From: Herminiimonas sp.
GTDB taxonomy: Bacteria; Pseudomonadota; Gammaproteobacteria; Burkholderiales; Burkholderiaceae
Length of the DNA stretch: 23,542 nucleotides
NCBI GenBank assembly: GCA_014377155.1
Contig: JACMQD010000217.1
Location: forward strand, 1 to 23,542
Reading direction: 5' to 3'
Position numbers and translations under genes: made by a program. The number at the start of each line of letters is the position of its first letter. The first letter of the stretch is position 1. The notes below the pieces were generated by a model, which saw nothing but the letters and a program-made list of their open reading frames with translations, did no database searches and was not told the DNA's origin. Positions 8,715 to 17,816 of the stretch are shown here, piece by piece.

Positions 8715-9203
8715 ATGAATGACATCATTGAACTGGCTACCCGGGTCGGTCGCGCACTGCAGCACAAGAATTTGCTGCTTACCACAGCCGAATCCTGTAC
8801 CGGCGGCGGCGTTGCCCACGCGATTACCGAAATCGCCGGCTCCTCCGACTGGTTCGACTGCGGTTTGATTACTTATTCGAATGCGTCGAAAACCGACCTG
8901 CTCGATGTGCCGGCCACACTGATTGCCCAGCATGGCACAGTCAGCGAAGAAGTTGCCGCCGCCATGGCCGAAGGCGCCCTTGCGAACAGCAATGCGCACA
9001 TTACGCTGTCGACCACGGGCATCGCCGGGCCGGGCGGTGCGGTGCCGGGCAAACCGGTCGGTACCGTGTGCTTTGCGTGGGCCATGGGCCACATGACGAC
9101 GCACACCGAACGGCTGGTGTTCGCCGGCGACCGCCAGTCCGTGCGCGAACAGACGGTGGCACATGCATTGCAGGGATTGCTGCGGATTCTGGATCAGGCC
9201 TGA
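8715..9203 (+). CDS. pncC: Nicotinamide-nucleotide amidase (CinA C-terminal domain protein)
   Basis: Deamidates nicotinamide mononucleotide to nicotinate mononucleotide in pyridine nucleotide recycling; cytoplasmic. The 162 residues match the stand-alone CinA C-terminal domain: TAESCTGGGVAHAIT (24-38), YSNASKTDLLDVP (55-67), GTVSEEVAAAMAEGA (75-89) and TTGIAGPGGAVPGKPVGTV (98-116). The N-terminal molybdopterin-like domain of full CinA is absent, which is common in this group. AAGGA (8701-8705) lies nine bases before the ATG. A 108-base gap separates it from the oxoprolinase gene, with no clear promoter or terminator seen. It is convergent with pyrF. Confidence 0.94.
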   Translation: MNDIIELATRVGRALQHKNLLLTTAESCTGGGVAHAITEIAGSSDWFDCGLITYSNASKTDLLDVPATLIAQHGTVSEEVAAAMAEGALANSNAHITLSTTGIAGPGGAVPGKPVGTVCFAWAMGHMTTHTERLVFAGDRQSVREQTVAHALQGLLRILDQA

Positions 9204-9263
9204 CCGTTCTTCGAATACCCGCCCTTTGACTCTTCGCTGATGCGCCGCTCGCCTTCGGTGAAG

Positions 9264-10085
9264 TCAGGCGGCTTGCCTGAACTGATTAATGGCGTCGCGC
9301 GTTTCGAGCGCGACCTGCCGTGCCGCACTAGCGAATCCTTCATCCGCCGAAGCATACAGAATCGCCCGCGACGAGTTGATCATCATGCCGGTGCCGCTGG
9401 CAGTGCGCCCTGCCCCGACGGTCGCGGCGATGTCGCCGCCCTGTGCGCCGATGCCGGGCACCAGCAGCGGCATGTCGCCGACGATGGCGCGCACCTGTTG
9501 CAACTCTTGCGGGAAGGTAGCGCCGACCACCAGCGCGCATTGGCCGTTGGTGTTCCATTTGTCGGCGACCAGTTGCGCCACGTGCTGATAAAGCGGCTTG
9601 CCGTCCACCTGCATGAATTGCAGGTCCGATCCGCCGGGATTCGAGGTACGGCACAAGATGATGGCACTGCGATCCTTCCATTCCAGGTAGGGTGCGACCG
9701 AATCGAAACCCATGTACGGATTGACCGTGACGGCGTCGACGTCGTAGCGTTCGAACGCCTCGCGGGCATATTGCTCGGCAGTGGCGCCGATGTCGCCCCG
9801 CTTGGCGTCGAGGATGATGGGGATATGCGGATAGCGCTCGCGCAGGTAAGCGCACACTGCTTCGAGCTGGTCTTCTGCGCGCAACGCAGCAAAGTAAGCA
9901 ATTTGCGGTTTGAAGGCACAGGCCAGATCAGCCGTGGCGTCGATGATTGCCTTGCAAAAAGCAAAGATGGCATCGGGCTTCTGTTGAAGGTGGGGTGGAA
10001 ATCGAGCTACGTCCGGGTCCAGCCCGACGCACAGCAGGGAATCGTTCGCGCTCCACGCGGCGGAAAGTTTTTCGATGAAAGTCAC
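9264..10085 (-). CDS. pyrF: Orotidine 5'-phosphate decarboxylase
   Basis: Converts orotidine monophosphate to UMP, the last step of pyrimidine synthesis; cytoplasmic TIM barrel. The 273 residues carry LCVGLDPD near 18-25, the catalytic array [10 protein letters not shown] (Asp93, Lys95, Asp98), NPYMGFDS, and the phosphate-binding [11 protein letters not shown] plus SSRAILYAS near the C-terminus. Length and motif spacing fit the type 2 PyrF found in actinobacteria and betaproteobacteria. The frame extends to an ATG at 10115, but that codon overlaps the likely -10 box (TATAATG). The GTG at 10085 has a GGAG site at about 10090-10094 and begins with MTFIEKL, so it is preferred. Confidence 0.95.
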   Translation of the reverse strand: MTFIEKLSAAWSANDSLLCVGLDPDVARFPPHLQQKPDAIFAFCKAIIDATADLACAFKPQIAYFAALRAEDQLEAVCAYLRERYPHIPIILDAKRGDIGATAEQYAREAFERYDVDAVTVNPYMGFDSVAPYLEWKDRSAIILCRTSNPGGSDLQFMQVDGKPLYQHVAQLVADKWNTNGQCALVVGATFPQELQQVRAIVGDMPLLVPGIGAQGGDIAATVGAGRTASGTGMMINSSRAILYASADEGFASAARQVALETRDAINQFRQAA

Positions 10086-10113
10086 AGGCAGCTCCAGCAA
10101 GGAAAACCCCGGC

Positions 10114-10119
10114 ATTATA
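10114..10119 (-). promoter_or_regulatory. -10 box of pyrF
   Basis: A perfect TATAAT on the minus strand (10119 down to 10114), in the divergent pyrF/lemA region. Transcription would begin near 10107, about 22 bases before the GTG start. The -35 region is poor at every normal spacing. Confidence 0.55.
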
Positions 10120-10266
10120 CCGCCGTGTGTTAGCTACCCAGCATCGCGCCGCGCCGCGCACCCGTATAGTTCGGGACACAATCGGCATTGTCGAATCTAC
10201 ACCGATGAATTGATCAGCGTGTATAGTGCCTTGCATTGCCAATCCAACAATCAAAGAGGAACTTGT

Positions 10267-10863
10267 ATGAAGACATGGCTGAAATGGTGTGCAATCGCGT
10301 TGTTTGCATCGATGATGAGCGCATGCGGCTATAACGATTTCCAGACCAAGGACGAAGCGACCAAAGCGGCATGGGGCGAAGTAGTCAATCAGTACCAGCG
10401 TCGGTCCGATCTGATTCCGAACCTGGTCAATACGGTTAAGGGCTATGCCTCGCATGAACGCGAAACACTTGAAGCGGTGGTCAAGGCGCGCGCTGCGGCA
10501 ACCAGCTTTCAGATCACGCCGGAAGTCTTGAACAATCCGGAAGCGCTGGCGAAATTCCAGAAAGTGCAAGGCGACCTGTCGTCGGCATTGTCGCGATTGC
10601 TGGTGGTGACCGAAAATTATCCGCAGTTGAAGGCAGATACGATTTTCCGCGATCTGCAGTCCCAGCTGGAAGGCACCGAAAACCGCATCACCGTTGCGCG
10701 ACAGCGTTATATCGTGACGGTTCAGGAATACAACGTGCTCACCCGCAGCTTTCCAACCAACCTGACGGCCATGATTTTCAAGTATCCGGTAAAGCCATCG
10801 TTTACGGTCGAGAACGAGAAAGCGATTTCGAATGCGCCGACCGTCGATTTCGGCAAGAAGTGA
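10267..10863 (+). CDS. LemA family protein
   Basis: 198 residues. An N-terminal hydrophobic segment (about 5-19) ends in MSACG, a near-consensus lipobox, so the protein is probably a lipoprotein or membrane-anchored, with the helical LemA domain facing the periplasm. LemA features are clear: the QYQRRSDLIPNLVNTVKGYA stretch (42-61), HERETLEAVVKARA (63-76), and the late segment with ENRITVARQRYI and YPVKPSF. The ATG at 10267 has AGAGGA eight bases upstream. It is followed by two TPM-domain genes, a frequent partnership. The molecular role of LemA in bacteria is not settled, so none is assigned. Confidence 0.92.
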   Translation: MKTWLKWCAIALFASMMSACGYNDFQTKDEATKAAWGEVVNQYQRRSDLIPNLVNTVKGYASHERETLEAVVKARAAATSFQITPEVLNNPEALAKFQKVQGDLSSALSRLLVVTENYPQLKADTIFRDLQSQLEGTENRITVARQRYIVTVQEYNVLTRSFPTNLTAMIFKYPVKPSFTVENEKAISNAPTVDFGKK

Positions 10864-10872
10864 TCGATTGAC

Positions 10873-11685
10873 ATGAATCGCTTTCGCGTCTTGCTGGCAG
10901 TCGGACTGGCGTTTTTCCTGTCATTGGCCCAGGCACAGGATCTGGCACCAGTGCCGGCATTAAGCGCGAGGGTGACAGATAGCATCGGGTTGCTTAAACC
11001 TGACCAGCGCGCTGCACTGGAAAATACGCTGACCGAGTACGAAACCCGTACCGGCAGCCAGATCGCGGTACTACTGATCGCCAGCACCAGTCCGGAAGCC
11101 ATCGAGCAGTACAGCATCCGCGTCTTCGATGCGTGGAAAGTCGGCCGTAAGGGGATCGATGATGGCGTACTGCTGATAGTCGCCAAGGATAATCCCAAAG
11201 CATTGCGGCGACTGCGCATCGAAGCCGGGCGCGGCGTTCAGGGTTCGTTGACCGATGCCCAATCAAAACGCGTGCTGCAGGATGTGATCGCACCCTTTTT
11301 CGTCAAGGAAGATTATTACGGTGGTTTGGTCGCGGGGGTATCGGCGATTGCGGCATTGCTCGACAAGGAACAATTTGCAGCACCGGCACAACGCCCTGAT
11401 GGCCGTCAGCAGTCCCGAGATGGCGGACTGGGCAGTCTGTTGCCGCTACTGATGCTGGGGATTTTTGTTCTTATTTCCTTCATGTCGCGTGGTCGTGGCG
11501 GACGTGGGCGTGCGCATGGCAATGGTTGGGGGAATGCCGCCGGTGTCATCCTCGGCAGTGCGATCGGCAGTGGCCTCGGCCGCTCGGGCGGTGGCGGCTT
11601 TGGCGGTGGCGGGTTCGGCGGCGGTGGCGGATTTTCAGGTGGCGGCGGCGGTGCCGATGGCGGCGGCGCGTCAGGAGACTGGTGA
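10873..11685 (+). CDS. TPM-domain membrane protein with glycine-rich tail (YgcG-like)
   Basis: 270 residues. A signal peptide (about 1-21, ending AQAQD) is followed by a TPM/YgcG domain, about 25-165, with the typical pattern RVTDSIGLL, GSQIAVLLI, DDGVLLIVAKD and AGRGVQGSLTDAQ. A membrane segment (LLPLLMLGIFVLISFM, about 190-205) and an extremely glycine-rich tail of FGGGG and GGGFSGGGG type, ending GASGDW, close the protein. The TPM domain should therefore be periplasmic. It starts nine bases after lemA and its stop overlaps the next gene's start (TGATG). Biochemical function is unknown; some TPM proteins are linked to membrane or photosystem maintenance. Confidence 0.9.
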   Translation: MNRFRVLLAVGLAFFLSLAQAQDLAPVPALSARVTDSIGLLKPDQRAALENTLTEYETRTGSQIAVLLIASTSPEAIEQYSIRVFDAWKVGRKGIDDGVLLIVAKDNPKALRRLRIEAGRGVQGSLTDAQSKRVLQDVIAPFFVKEDYYGGLVAGVSAIAALLDKEQFAAPAQRPDGRQQSRDGGLGSLLPLLMLGIFVLISFMSRGRGGRGRAHGNGWGNAAGVILGSAIGSGLGRSGGGGFGGGGFGGGGGFSGGGGGADGGGASGDW

Positions 11686-12185
11686 TGAATAAATTCAAGC
11701 GCACGGTTCGGCACCTGATGACCACGACGGCTGCAGGGAAAAAGGCTTTTCCCGACGCGGCCCTGAAAGCAATTCAAAAAGCCATTGCCGAAGGTGAACA
11801 GCAACATCGCGCGGAAATGCGACTGATTATCGAACCGGCACTTGACTTCGACACCGCATGGGCCGGCATCACATCGCGTCAGCGCGCACGCGAATTATTT
11901 TCGCAATACGGGATATGGGATACTGAAGAGAACTGCGGCATCCTGGTCTACATTAATCTGGCCGACCACAAGGTCGAAATCATTGCCGACCGAGGGGTTG
12001 ACCGGGTATTGGAAAAACATGACTGGGCCAGCGTTTGCCAAACTATGACACAAGGTTTTGCGCGCGGTGAATTCGGCACAAGCGCCGTGGCGGGTATCGA
12101 GCAACTTAACGTCTTGCTCAAAAACCGTTTTGCAACCGATGGAAGCCGGGATAACCAGCTTTCCAACCGACCGCTGGTGTTATAA
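11685..12185 (+). CDS. Second TPM-domain protein (no signal peptide)
   Basis: 166 residues; start and stop overlap with the upstream TPM gene (TGATG at 11683-11687), so the two are translationally coupled. The TPM domain is recognised from EMRLIIEPALD, the segment WDTEENCGILVYINLADHKVE near 80-100, the IADRGVDRVLE stretch, and the terminal GIEQLNVLL helix. Unlike its neighbour it has no signal peptide, no membrane helix and no glycine tail, so it may be cytosolic or held by the partner. The frame is open from 11526, but the ATG at 11685 is chosen from the coupling and the position of the domain. Function unknown. Confidence 0.87.
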   Translation: MNKFKRTVRHLMTTTAAGKKAFPDAALKAIQKAIAEGEQQHRAEMRLIIEPALDFDTAWAGITSRQRARELFSQYGIWDTEENCGILVYINLADHKVEIIADRGVDRVLEKHDWASVCQTMTQGFARGEFGTSAVAGIEQLNVLLKNRFATDGSRDNQLSNRPLVL

Positions 12186-12196
12186 CGCCTTACACC

Positions 12197-12220
12197 AAAG
12201 GGTAGATTCCTATCCTTTTT
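12197..12220. terminator. Hairpin terminator between the TPM genes and dacB
   Basis: AAAGGGTAG (12197-12205), loop ATTC, CTATCCTTT (12210-12218) followed by two more T bases. The stem is nine pairs with one G-T wobble and ends in a five-T run for the plus strand. It sits between convergent genes and contains the dacB stop codon (12212-12210). It probably terminates the lemA-TPM transcript and may act weakly in the other direction. Confidence 0.65.
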
Positions 12221-13637
12221 CGTAAATCCACTGCAGCAGCGCATCATGAGCATCTTGCCCACGCGCAGCGTTGGCATGATTGATCAGGCATACCACTACG
12301 TAGCGTTTTCCCGATGCTGCGAGCACGTACCCGGCGATCGCTCGCACGTCGCTTAGCGATCCCGTCTTGATATGCGCGCTGCCTGCCACGCTGCGGTCTT
12401 TCAGGCGACGGCGCATGGTGCCGTCGTAACCTACCAGCGGCAATGACGAAATGAATTCCGGCATGGTCGGAGCATCGTACGCAGCCACCAGCATGCGTCC
12501 CATGGTACTGGCCGAAATACGCTCGATCCGGGACAGCCCCGAGCCATTTTCAATGATCAGCTCCGGCGATTCGACACTCTTGCCTGCGAGCCAGTTCTTG
12601 ACGACGATGGCGCCACGTTCCGGGTTGCCGGGTACCTTGGATATAGTAGCGGCCATGGTCAGGAGCAACTGACGCGCCATGACATTGTTGCTAAATTTAT
12701 TGATGTCGCGAATGATTTCCGGCAAGCTCGGCGACTCCCATTCTGTAAGCAGGCGAGCCTGCGGCGGCACCACGCCATTGCGGACTTCACCGCTGAAGAC
12801 GCCACCCAGATCGATCCACATTTGCCGGAACACCGCACCGAAGTACTGGGTGTGCGACATTCTGGCCGGATGCACGTACCAGGTTTTTTCGCCGCAGGCC
12901 GCAGAAAATGTGCCGCCGAAGCCAGCGCTGCGTTGATCGAATACACCACCAAGTCGTTCCTGCCAGGCGCCGCATTCGTCGTTGGCAAGGCGCGGCGCGG
13001 CAATGGCAAAACCAGCCAGCGGCGGACTGACCTGGACCTCGACGACACCGCTGGCAGGGTCCGGCACGAAGCGGAACTGCAGCGATTTGTAGTTCAGCAG
13101 CAGCGCGTCGGGACCAGCGTTATAGGATTTGAGCGGATCACCATCGAACCGCGCCGCATCGAATGGCATTTCTTCAAATGCGCTACGGTCGAGCACCAGA
13201 CTACCGCGAATTTCGCGGATGCCTTTGGCGCGGATCTGGCGCAGGAACAGCCAGAAATTTTCCAGTACCAGTTTGGGGTCGCCGCTACCTTTGACGATGA
13301 GGTCGCCGATAAGCACATCGCCGACCTGGCGACCGTCGGCATAGGCCTGCGTCTTCCAGGTAAATGTCGGACCGAGCAGTTCCAGCGCCGCGTCGGTCGT
13401 GACGAGCTTCATGGTCGATGCGGGATTCAACGGCGTCATTGAATTGGACGCAACCAACACGTTCGGACTGGCGATTTGCTGGACGTATGTGCCCACGGCA
13501 GCGGCGGGAATCTGCGCGCGTTTCAGCGCCAGGGCCACCGTCGCCGGCAGCTCCTGCGCGCCGGCGTTACCAGTTGTCAAGCCGATCAGAAACAACGCGA
13601 AAAAACACGGCGCTTGGAGTATGTTGAAAATTCGCAT
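12210..13637 (-). CDS. dacB: D-alanyl-D-alanine carboxypeptidase/endopeptidase, PBP4 type
   Basis: Periplasmic low-molecular-weight penicillin-binding protein (peptidase S13) that trims or cleaves peptidoglycan peptides. The 475 residues begin with a signal peptide (hydrophobic 9-26, cleavage near NAGAQ). The three active-site motifs are intact: SxxK as ASTMK (Ser74, Lys77), SxN as FSNN in the middle of the C-terminal half, and HIKTG near residue 427. A large insert between SxxK and SxN, with DPKLV and LVLDRSAF, is typical of class C PBPs. The ATG at 13637 has no obvious ribosome site. It is divergent from ohrR and convergent with the TPM genes. Confidence 0.95.
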   Translation of the reverse strand: MRIFNILQAPCFFALFLIGLTTGNAGAQELPATVALALKRAQIPAAAVGTYVQQIASPNVLVASNSMTPLNPASTMKLVTTDAALELLGPTFTWKTQAYADGRQVGDVLIGDLIVKGSGDPKLVLENFWLFLRQIRAKGIREIRGSLVLDRSAFEEMPFDAARFDGDPLKSYNAGPDALLLNYKSLQFRFVPDPASGVVEVQVSPPLAGFAIAAPRLANDECGAWQERLGGVFDQRSAGFGGTFSAACGEKTWYVHPARMSHTQYFGAVFRQMWIDLGGVFSGEVRNGVVPPQARLLTEWESPSLPEIIRDINKFSNNVMARQLLLTMAATISKVPGNPERGAIVVKNWLAGKSVESPELIIENGSGLSRIERISASTMGRMLVAAYDAPTMPEFISSLPLVGYDGTMRRRLKDRSVAGSAHIKTGSLSDVRAIAGYVLAASGKRYVVVCLINHANAARGQDAHDALLQWIYEKG

Positions 13638-13663
13638 AGCATGGATGATGTTGAAGGCTAAAG

Positions 13664-13672
13664 ATTATCCCA
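13664..13672 (-). promoter_or_regulatory. Candidate extended -10 promoter of dacB
   Basis: Minus-strand TGG-GATAAT (13672 down to 13664): an extended -10 with five of six core matches, 26 bases before the dacB ATG. No convincing -35 box. The predicted leader is about 20 bases and has no evident ribosome site. Confidence 0.35.
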
Positions 13673-13866
13673 TGTGCCATCACATCGTCGGCATGACTTT
13701 CAAGGCCTTTGTTGAATGTCTAGGACTTGGCGGGCCCACGCCGCTAATACGCCTCGAGGGCAAGGTGGGGGGTTGCAACATCAACATTTTTTTAGACGTT
13801 TTTATCAGAAAATCAAGACCGTGACCGCGCTGCCACAAGGGGCCGGCAAGACCGCAAGCAAGGAAC

Positions 13867-14334
13867 ATGATGTCAAAAAATCCCGTCACGCCGCCCATCC
13901 TCGATCCGCTGGCACTGGACAACCAATTCTGTTTTGCGCTGTACTCCGCGTCGCTGGCCATGACCAAAACCTACAAGCCTTTTCTCGACAAGATGGGGCT
14001 CACCTATCCACAATATCTGGTCATGCTGGTGCTGTGGCAGCGCGATGACGTGCTCGTCAAGGCGATCGGCGAATTGTTGTTTCTAGATTCGGGAACATTG
14101 ACGCCTTTGCTTAAGCGTCTGGAAGCCTCGTCACTGATTTTGCGCACGCGCGATGAAGCTGACGAACGCCAGGTACGCATCACGCTGACCAAGGAAGGCC
14201 GCGCGCTCAAGCGCCGGGCTCAGTCCATCCCGCATCAGGTACTGTGCGCCAGCGGCCAGGCACCTGAGACTCTGATGCGACTGCGTTCGGAACTTTCCGA
14301 CATTCGCAGCGACCTGGTGAGCGCCAAAACCTGA
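13867..14334 (+). CDS. ohrR: OhrR, MarR-family organic hydroperoxide sensor-repressor
   Basis: 155-residue winged-helix MarR protein. Counted from this ATG, Cys22 (NQFCF), Tyr36, Tyr47 (LTYPQY) and Cys127 (HQVLCAS) fall exactly where the reactive cysteine, its two tyrosine partners and the resolving cysteine lie in the two-Cys OhrR of Xanthomonas, so this is a two-Cys type. The recognition region is [18 protein letters not shown] (70-87) and the wing is [14 protein letters not shown] (95-108). It is followed 117 bases later by ohr, its expected target. AAGGA (13860-13864) is better spaced for a second ATG at 13870, which may be the true start. The 229-base region before it, shared with dacB, has only a weak promoter-like TTGCAA at 13773. 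Confidence 0.94.
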   Translation: MMSKNPVTPPILDPLALDNQFCFALYSASLAMTKTYKPFLDKMGLTYPQYLVMLVLWQRDDVLVKAIGELLFLDSGTLTPLLKRLEASSLILRTRDEADERQVRITLTKEGRALKRRAQSIPHQVLCASGQAPETLMRLRSELSDIRSDLVSAKT

Positions 14335-14370
14335 TGATGTGAAACAAGACCGCGAACGTCTGATCGAATA

Positions 14371-14405
14371 ATTAGGTTGCACACAATTAAATAGCACGAT
14401 ATATT
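14371..14405 (+). promoter_or_regulatory. ohr promoter with overlapping OhrR-type operator
   Basis: -35 TTGCAC (14377-14382), 17-base spacer, -10 TATATT (14400-14405): four and five of six consensus matches. The dyad ATTAGGTTG-CACA-CAATTAAAT (14371-14392) overlaps the -35 and resembles the AATTG-N4-CAATT pattern known from OhrR sites in other bacteria, with a right half closer to consensus than the left. Transcription would start near 14412, about 40 bases before the ohr ATG. Regulation by the adjacent OhrR is inferred. Confidence 0.7.
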
Positions 14406-14451
14406 GATGAGGACAGTGACAATCATGTCGCTCAACTTACCGGAGATTTCT

Positions 14452-14871
14452 ATGCAAATTCTTTACACCGCGCACGCAACGGCAACCGGCGGTCGCGATG
14501 GCCGCGTCGCAACTGATGACAAGCAGCTCGACGTCACGCTCACGACACCGAAGGCACTTGGCGGCGGTGGCGGCGACGGCACCAACCCTGAACAACTTTT
14601 TGCCGCCGGCTATTCGGCCTGCTTTTTGTCCGCGTTGAAGTTTGTCGCGCTGCACACCAAAGCGACCTTGCCGACCGACGCTGCCGTCACCGCAGAAGTC
14701 GGCATCGGCCCTAATGGCCAGGGCGGCTTCGGGCTGGCCGCAGAGTTGCACGTCTCACTGCCAGGCATGGAGCCGGCTGCGGCCCAGGCGCTCGTTGCGA
14801 AGGCACATGAAGTTTGTCCCTATTCGAACGCCACGCGCGGCAATATCGACGTCGCCGTATCGGTCATCTAA
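14452..14871 (+). CDS. ohr: Organic hydroperoxide resistance protein, Ohr peroxidase
   Basis: Thiol peroxidase of the OsmC/Ohr family that reduces organic hydroperoxides, usually with lipoyl-protein electrons; cytoplasmic dimer. The 139 residues show Arg15 in GGRDG, Glu47 in NPEQLF, the peroxidatic Cys57 in YSACFLSAL and the resolving Cys122 in [11 protein letters not shown], in the Ohr spacing. The frame is open from 14404, but the ATG at 14452 has GGAG (14442-14445) six bases upstream and lies downstream of the predicted transcription start; family-like sequence begins here. It follows ohrR in the same direction but has its own promoter. Confidence 0.97.
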   Translation: MQILYTAHATATGGRDGRVATDDKQLDVTLTTPKALGGGGGDGTNPEQLFAAGYSACFLSALKFVALHTKATLPTDAAVTAEVGIGPNGQGGFGLAAELHVSLPGMEPAAAQALVAKAHEVCPYSNATRGNIDVAVSVI

Positions 14872-14889
14872 CGCGTCTTATAGGCACCG

Positions 14890-14909
14890 CCTCGCGCTTG
14901 CGCGCGAGG
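14890..14909. other. GC-rich hairpin between convergent ohr and the cyclic-di-GMP gene
   Basis: CCTCGCGC (14890-14897), loop TTGC, GCGCGAGG (14902-14909): a perfect eight-pair stem 19 bases after the ohr stop. There is no T run on either side, so it is not a standard intrinsic terminator. It may still stabilise the ohr 3' end or help Rho-dependent ending. Confidence 0.45.
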
Positions 14910-14984
14910 TCGTCTCGCCTGTCGGCAAGCCTTGTCCAGACCCGCGCAGGCCGCATCAACCATCGCCAGTCAGATTACTACCTG

Positions 14985-17816
14985 CTATCCGGCGCGTAGC
15001 AGGCCGGCGCCGCTGTGTAGCAATGCTTCGAATGCTTTGGCGTCGAGTGGCCGGCTGAAATAATAGCCCTGCATCTCGTCGCACGCATGGTCGTGCAGGA
15101 AGGTCAGTTGTTCGATAGTTTCCACACCTTCGGCAATGACCTGCAAGCGCAAGTTATGCGCCAGCGAAATGATTGATACGACAATTGCTGCATCGTCGCG
15201 GTCGACGGTAATGTCGCGCACGAACGATTGGTCGATTTTCAGGACATCGATCGGAAAGCGTTTTAGATAGGATAAGCTTGAATACCCCGTTCCGAAATCG
15301 TCGATCGACAGCTTGACGCCGAGCGCTTTGAGCTCGCCGAGAATCGACACCGCATGATCGACATCGGTCATGACCAGGCTTTCGGTCAGTTCTATGCCGA
15401 GCAAGCGTGGTGACAAATGCGTTTCCCGAAGCATGGCAGCGACCGACTGCACCAGGTCTTTTTGATAGAACTGGCGCGCGGACAAGTTGACCGATATCCG
15501 CAGGTCACCCAGGCCTGCCTGTTGCCAGGCGCGGTTTTGCCGGCAGGCGGTACGAATGACCCAGGCGCCAATCGGCACGATCAAACCGGTTTCTTCTGCC
15601 AGGCCGATAAAGCGTAATGGCGGCACCATGCCAAGGTGCGGATGATTCCAGCGGATCAACGCTTCCATGCCGACTACCTTGCCAGTTCGAATATTCACCT
15701 GCGGCTGATAATGCAATACGAATTCCTCGCGTTCGATCGCATTGCGCAGATCGCCCTCGAGACGCAGGCGCTCCAGCGCCCGTTCGTTCATGGCCGAGGT
15801 ATAGAACTGGAAGTTGTTTCGGCCTGTTTCCTTGGCGCGGTACATCGCGATGTCGGCATGCTTGACCAGCGCCTCGGGATCGGCCCCATCGGCAGGATAG
15901 ACTGCCACGCCAATACTACAGGTCGGGAAAAATTCATGACCGCCGATATTGAACGGCATTGCCACGAGGTCCATGATGCGCTGCACGACTGCGGTCGCCA
16001 AGATGCCATCGGTGCGCTCTGGCAGTACCAGCACGAATTCGTCGCCGCCGATCCTTGATACCGTGTCGGTGTCGCGCACCGCACTGAGCAGACGCACCGA
16101 GACTTCCTTGAGCATGGCGTCACCGGCTGCATGGCCGAGCGTGTCGTTGATGAATTTGAAGCGGTCCAGGTCGACGAAGACAGTCCAGATCGGATGGCCG
16201 TAGCGGTCTGCATAGGCAATCGCCTGACTGAGCCGGTCACGCAGCAGGTTGCGATTGGCAAGGCCCGTCAACGCATCGCGATTGGTCTGGAATTCAAGCT
16301 CGCTCTCATAATGCTTGGTGGCTGTGATGTCGTATTGGGCAACCACAAAATGGTTGATTTCGCCGAGCTCATCTTTCACCGGTGCGATGTAGATATCGCT
16401 CCAGAACAGCGTGCCGTCCTTGCGGTAGTTGCGTAAGGTAGCGTTGCCTTCGCGCTTCTCGCTTACCGCAGCATGCACTTCGTCCAGTCCTGGCTGGTTG
16501 AGGTCACTGCCCCACAGTATCGCGGAGTCGCGACCGACCACTTCTTTACTGGTGTAACCGGTCATGCGTTCGAACGCCGGATTGACATATTCGATCGCAA
16601 AGCCGGGTCGGCACGCCGAGGTGATGATGATGGCGTTGGCGCTTGCATCGATTGCACGCTGGCGCAATAGCAAGCCACGCTCGGCCACCTGGCGTGCGGC
16701 AATGTCCTCGGTCAGCATTTCATTGGCTTGCTGAAGCTCGGCCGTGCGTTGCGCCACCAGGTTTTGCACGCGTTTGGAATGCGATATCAGGCGATGCAGA
16801 TACAGGGTCGCGAAGACACTCAGCAAGAGCGTAGAAATCAGTACAAGCAACGATGCGCCATCGGCTGCAGGAGACCATTTGGGTACGGAAGATACAGCGA
16901 TATGCCACGGTTTGCCGGCAACGTCGATTGTCCGACTGGCCATAAACGGTTGGCTGCCACGCATCCATTCTTGTAGTGCGCCTCCCGTGGCAATGCGGCC
17001 GTACTCGAAGGCCAGATTATCCTTGTCAGGGGCTGCGCTTGCATGGACACTGATTTTTATATCCTCATCGTTGAGCAAGGTGCGTGCTGCCAGGATCTTC
17101 TCGATCAGGTTGGAAGCATTGAACACGGTGGCAGTGTCGCCAATTGCAGCGTCGCGCCGGGCCGCCGCATCCTGCAGCGGCGCCCCGGGACGGTACACAG
17201 GCATGAGCACCACGAACCCGCGGCTTCCGTCACCTTGCGCGAGTTTCAGCAAGCGCGTCGATGACGGTCGCCCGGTTTCGATCGACTGCTGCATGCTGCG
17301 TTGTTCCTCGATGTTATTGAAAACATCGAGGCCGAACGCCGCCTCATTGCCTTCGACCGGCTCGAGGTAATCGACGATGTTATGGATCGGCTTGGGGAGA
17401 ACCGGTACGACCTTGCCGGCGACCATTTCCGTTACGGCAAATCCTGGAAAAAGTGCGCGCGTGCGCGCGACATACTCTGGCAAATCATCACTGGCTATCA
17501 CCCGGTGGTAATTAAATGCCTGAATGAATGGATAACGTGCCAGTAATGGCTTTGTAAACGAATGGAACTGCTCCCGCGACACCGGCCCTACGCTGACGAA
17601 TAACTGGTTTGTTACGGTGAGAACATGGACCGCCTCATTGAGCCCCTGTTGAATCGCGTCGATGCGTAAATTTGCTTGCTGCTTGAAATCGACTTCCCAT
17701 TTTTCATGTTCGAGCCTGCGTGCACCGCCGTAAAGCAACATGCTGACGACAATGCCGATTAAAAATACGAGCATGGAGATGCGCGGCAGAGTAGACAGCA
17801 ACGGACTGCGAAACAT
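14985..17816 (-). CDS. CHASE-PAS-GGDEF-EAL membrane cyclic-di-GMP enzyme
   Basis: 943-residue inner-membrane signalling protein. Order: membrane helix about 13-32; periplasmic CHASE-type sensor about 45-315; second helix about 322-342; coiled coil about 345-385; PAS about 388-500, with [22 protein letters not shown] about 510-670; EAL about 690-935. The diguanylate cyclase signature GGDEF (590-594) is intact, and RDTD five residues before it is a full inhibitory I-site. The phosphodiesterase part keeps EAL (718-720), NLSARQF, ELTES, DDFGTG, KIDQSF, EGVE and QGYYFSRP, so both activities look possible. Two starts are plausible. The ATG at 17816, with AGGAG five bases upstream, is preferred because the preceding 31 codons have lower third-position GC. 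The ATG at 17909 also has GGGAG and would add those 31 residues. Confidence 0.93.
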   Translation of the reverse strand: MFRSPLLSTLPRISMLVFLIGIVVSMLLYGGARRLEHEKWEVDFKQQANLRIDAIQQGLNEAVHVLTVTNQLFVSVGPVSREQFHSFTKPLLARYPFIQAFNYHRVIASDDLPEYVARTRALFPGFAVTEMVAGKVVPVLPKPIHNIVDYLEPVEGNEAAFGLDVFNNIEEQRSMQQSIETGRPSSTRLLKLAQGDGSRGFVVLMPVYRPGAPLQDAAARRDAAIGDTATVFNASNLIEKILAARTLLNDEDIKISVHASAAPDKDNLAFEYGRIATGGALQEWMRGSQPFMASRTIDVAGKPWHIAVSSVPKWSPAADGASLLVLISTLLLSVFATLYLHRLISHSKRVQNLVAQRTAELQQANEMLTEDIAARQVAERGLLLRQRAIDASANAIIITSACRPGFAIEYVNPAFERMTGYTSKEVVGRDSAILWGSDLNQPGLDEVHAAVSEKREGNATLRNYRKDGTLFWSDIYIAPVKDELGEINHFVVAQYDITATKHYESELEFQTNRDALTGLANRNLLRDRLSQAIAYADRYGHPIWTVFVDLDRFKFINDTLGHAAGDAMLKEVSVRLLSAVRDTDTVSRIGGDEFVLVLPERTDGILATAVVQRIMDLVAMPFNIGGHEFFPTCSIGVAVYPADGADPEALVKHADIAMYRAKETGRNNFQFYTSAMNERALERLRLEGDLRNAIEREEFVLHYQPQVNIRTGKVVGMEALIRWNHPHLGMVPPLRFIGLAEETGLIVPIGAWVIRTACRQNRAWQQAGLGDLRISVNLSARQFYQKDLVQSVAAMLRETHLSPRLLGIELTESLVMTDVDHAVSILGELKALGVKLSIDDFGTGYSSLSYLKRFPIDVLKIDQSFVRDITVDRDDAAIVVSIISLAHNLRLQVIAEGVETIEQLTFLHDHACDEMQGYYFSRPLDAKAFEALLHSGAGLLRAG

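Noticed and set aside
11585..11680. Repeated GGC/GGT-rich DNA that looks like a tandem repeat array
   Set aside because: It is in frame and encodes the glycine-rich tail typical of this TPM protein class; there are no spacers as in CRISPR.
14890..14909. Intrinsic terminator after ohr
   Set aside because: The stem is perfect but neither side has a T run, so it is listed only as a hairpin.
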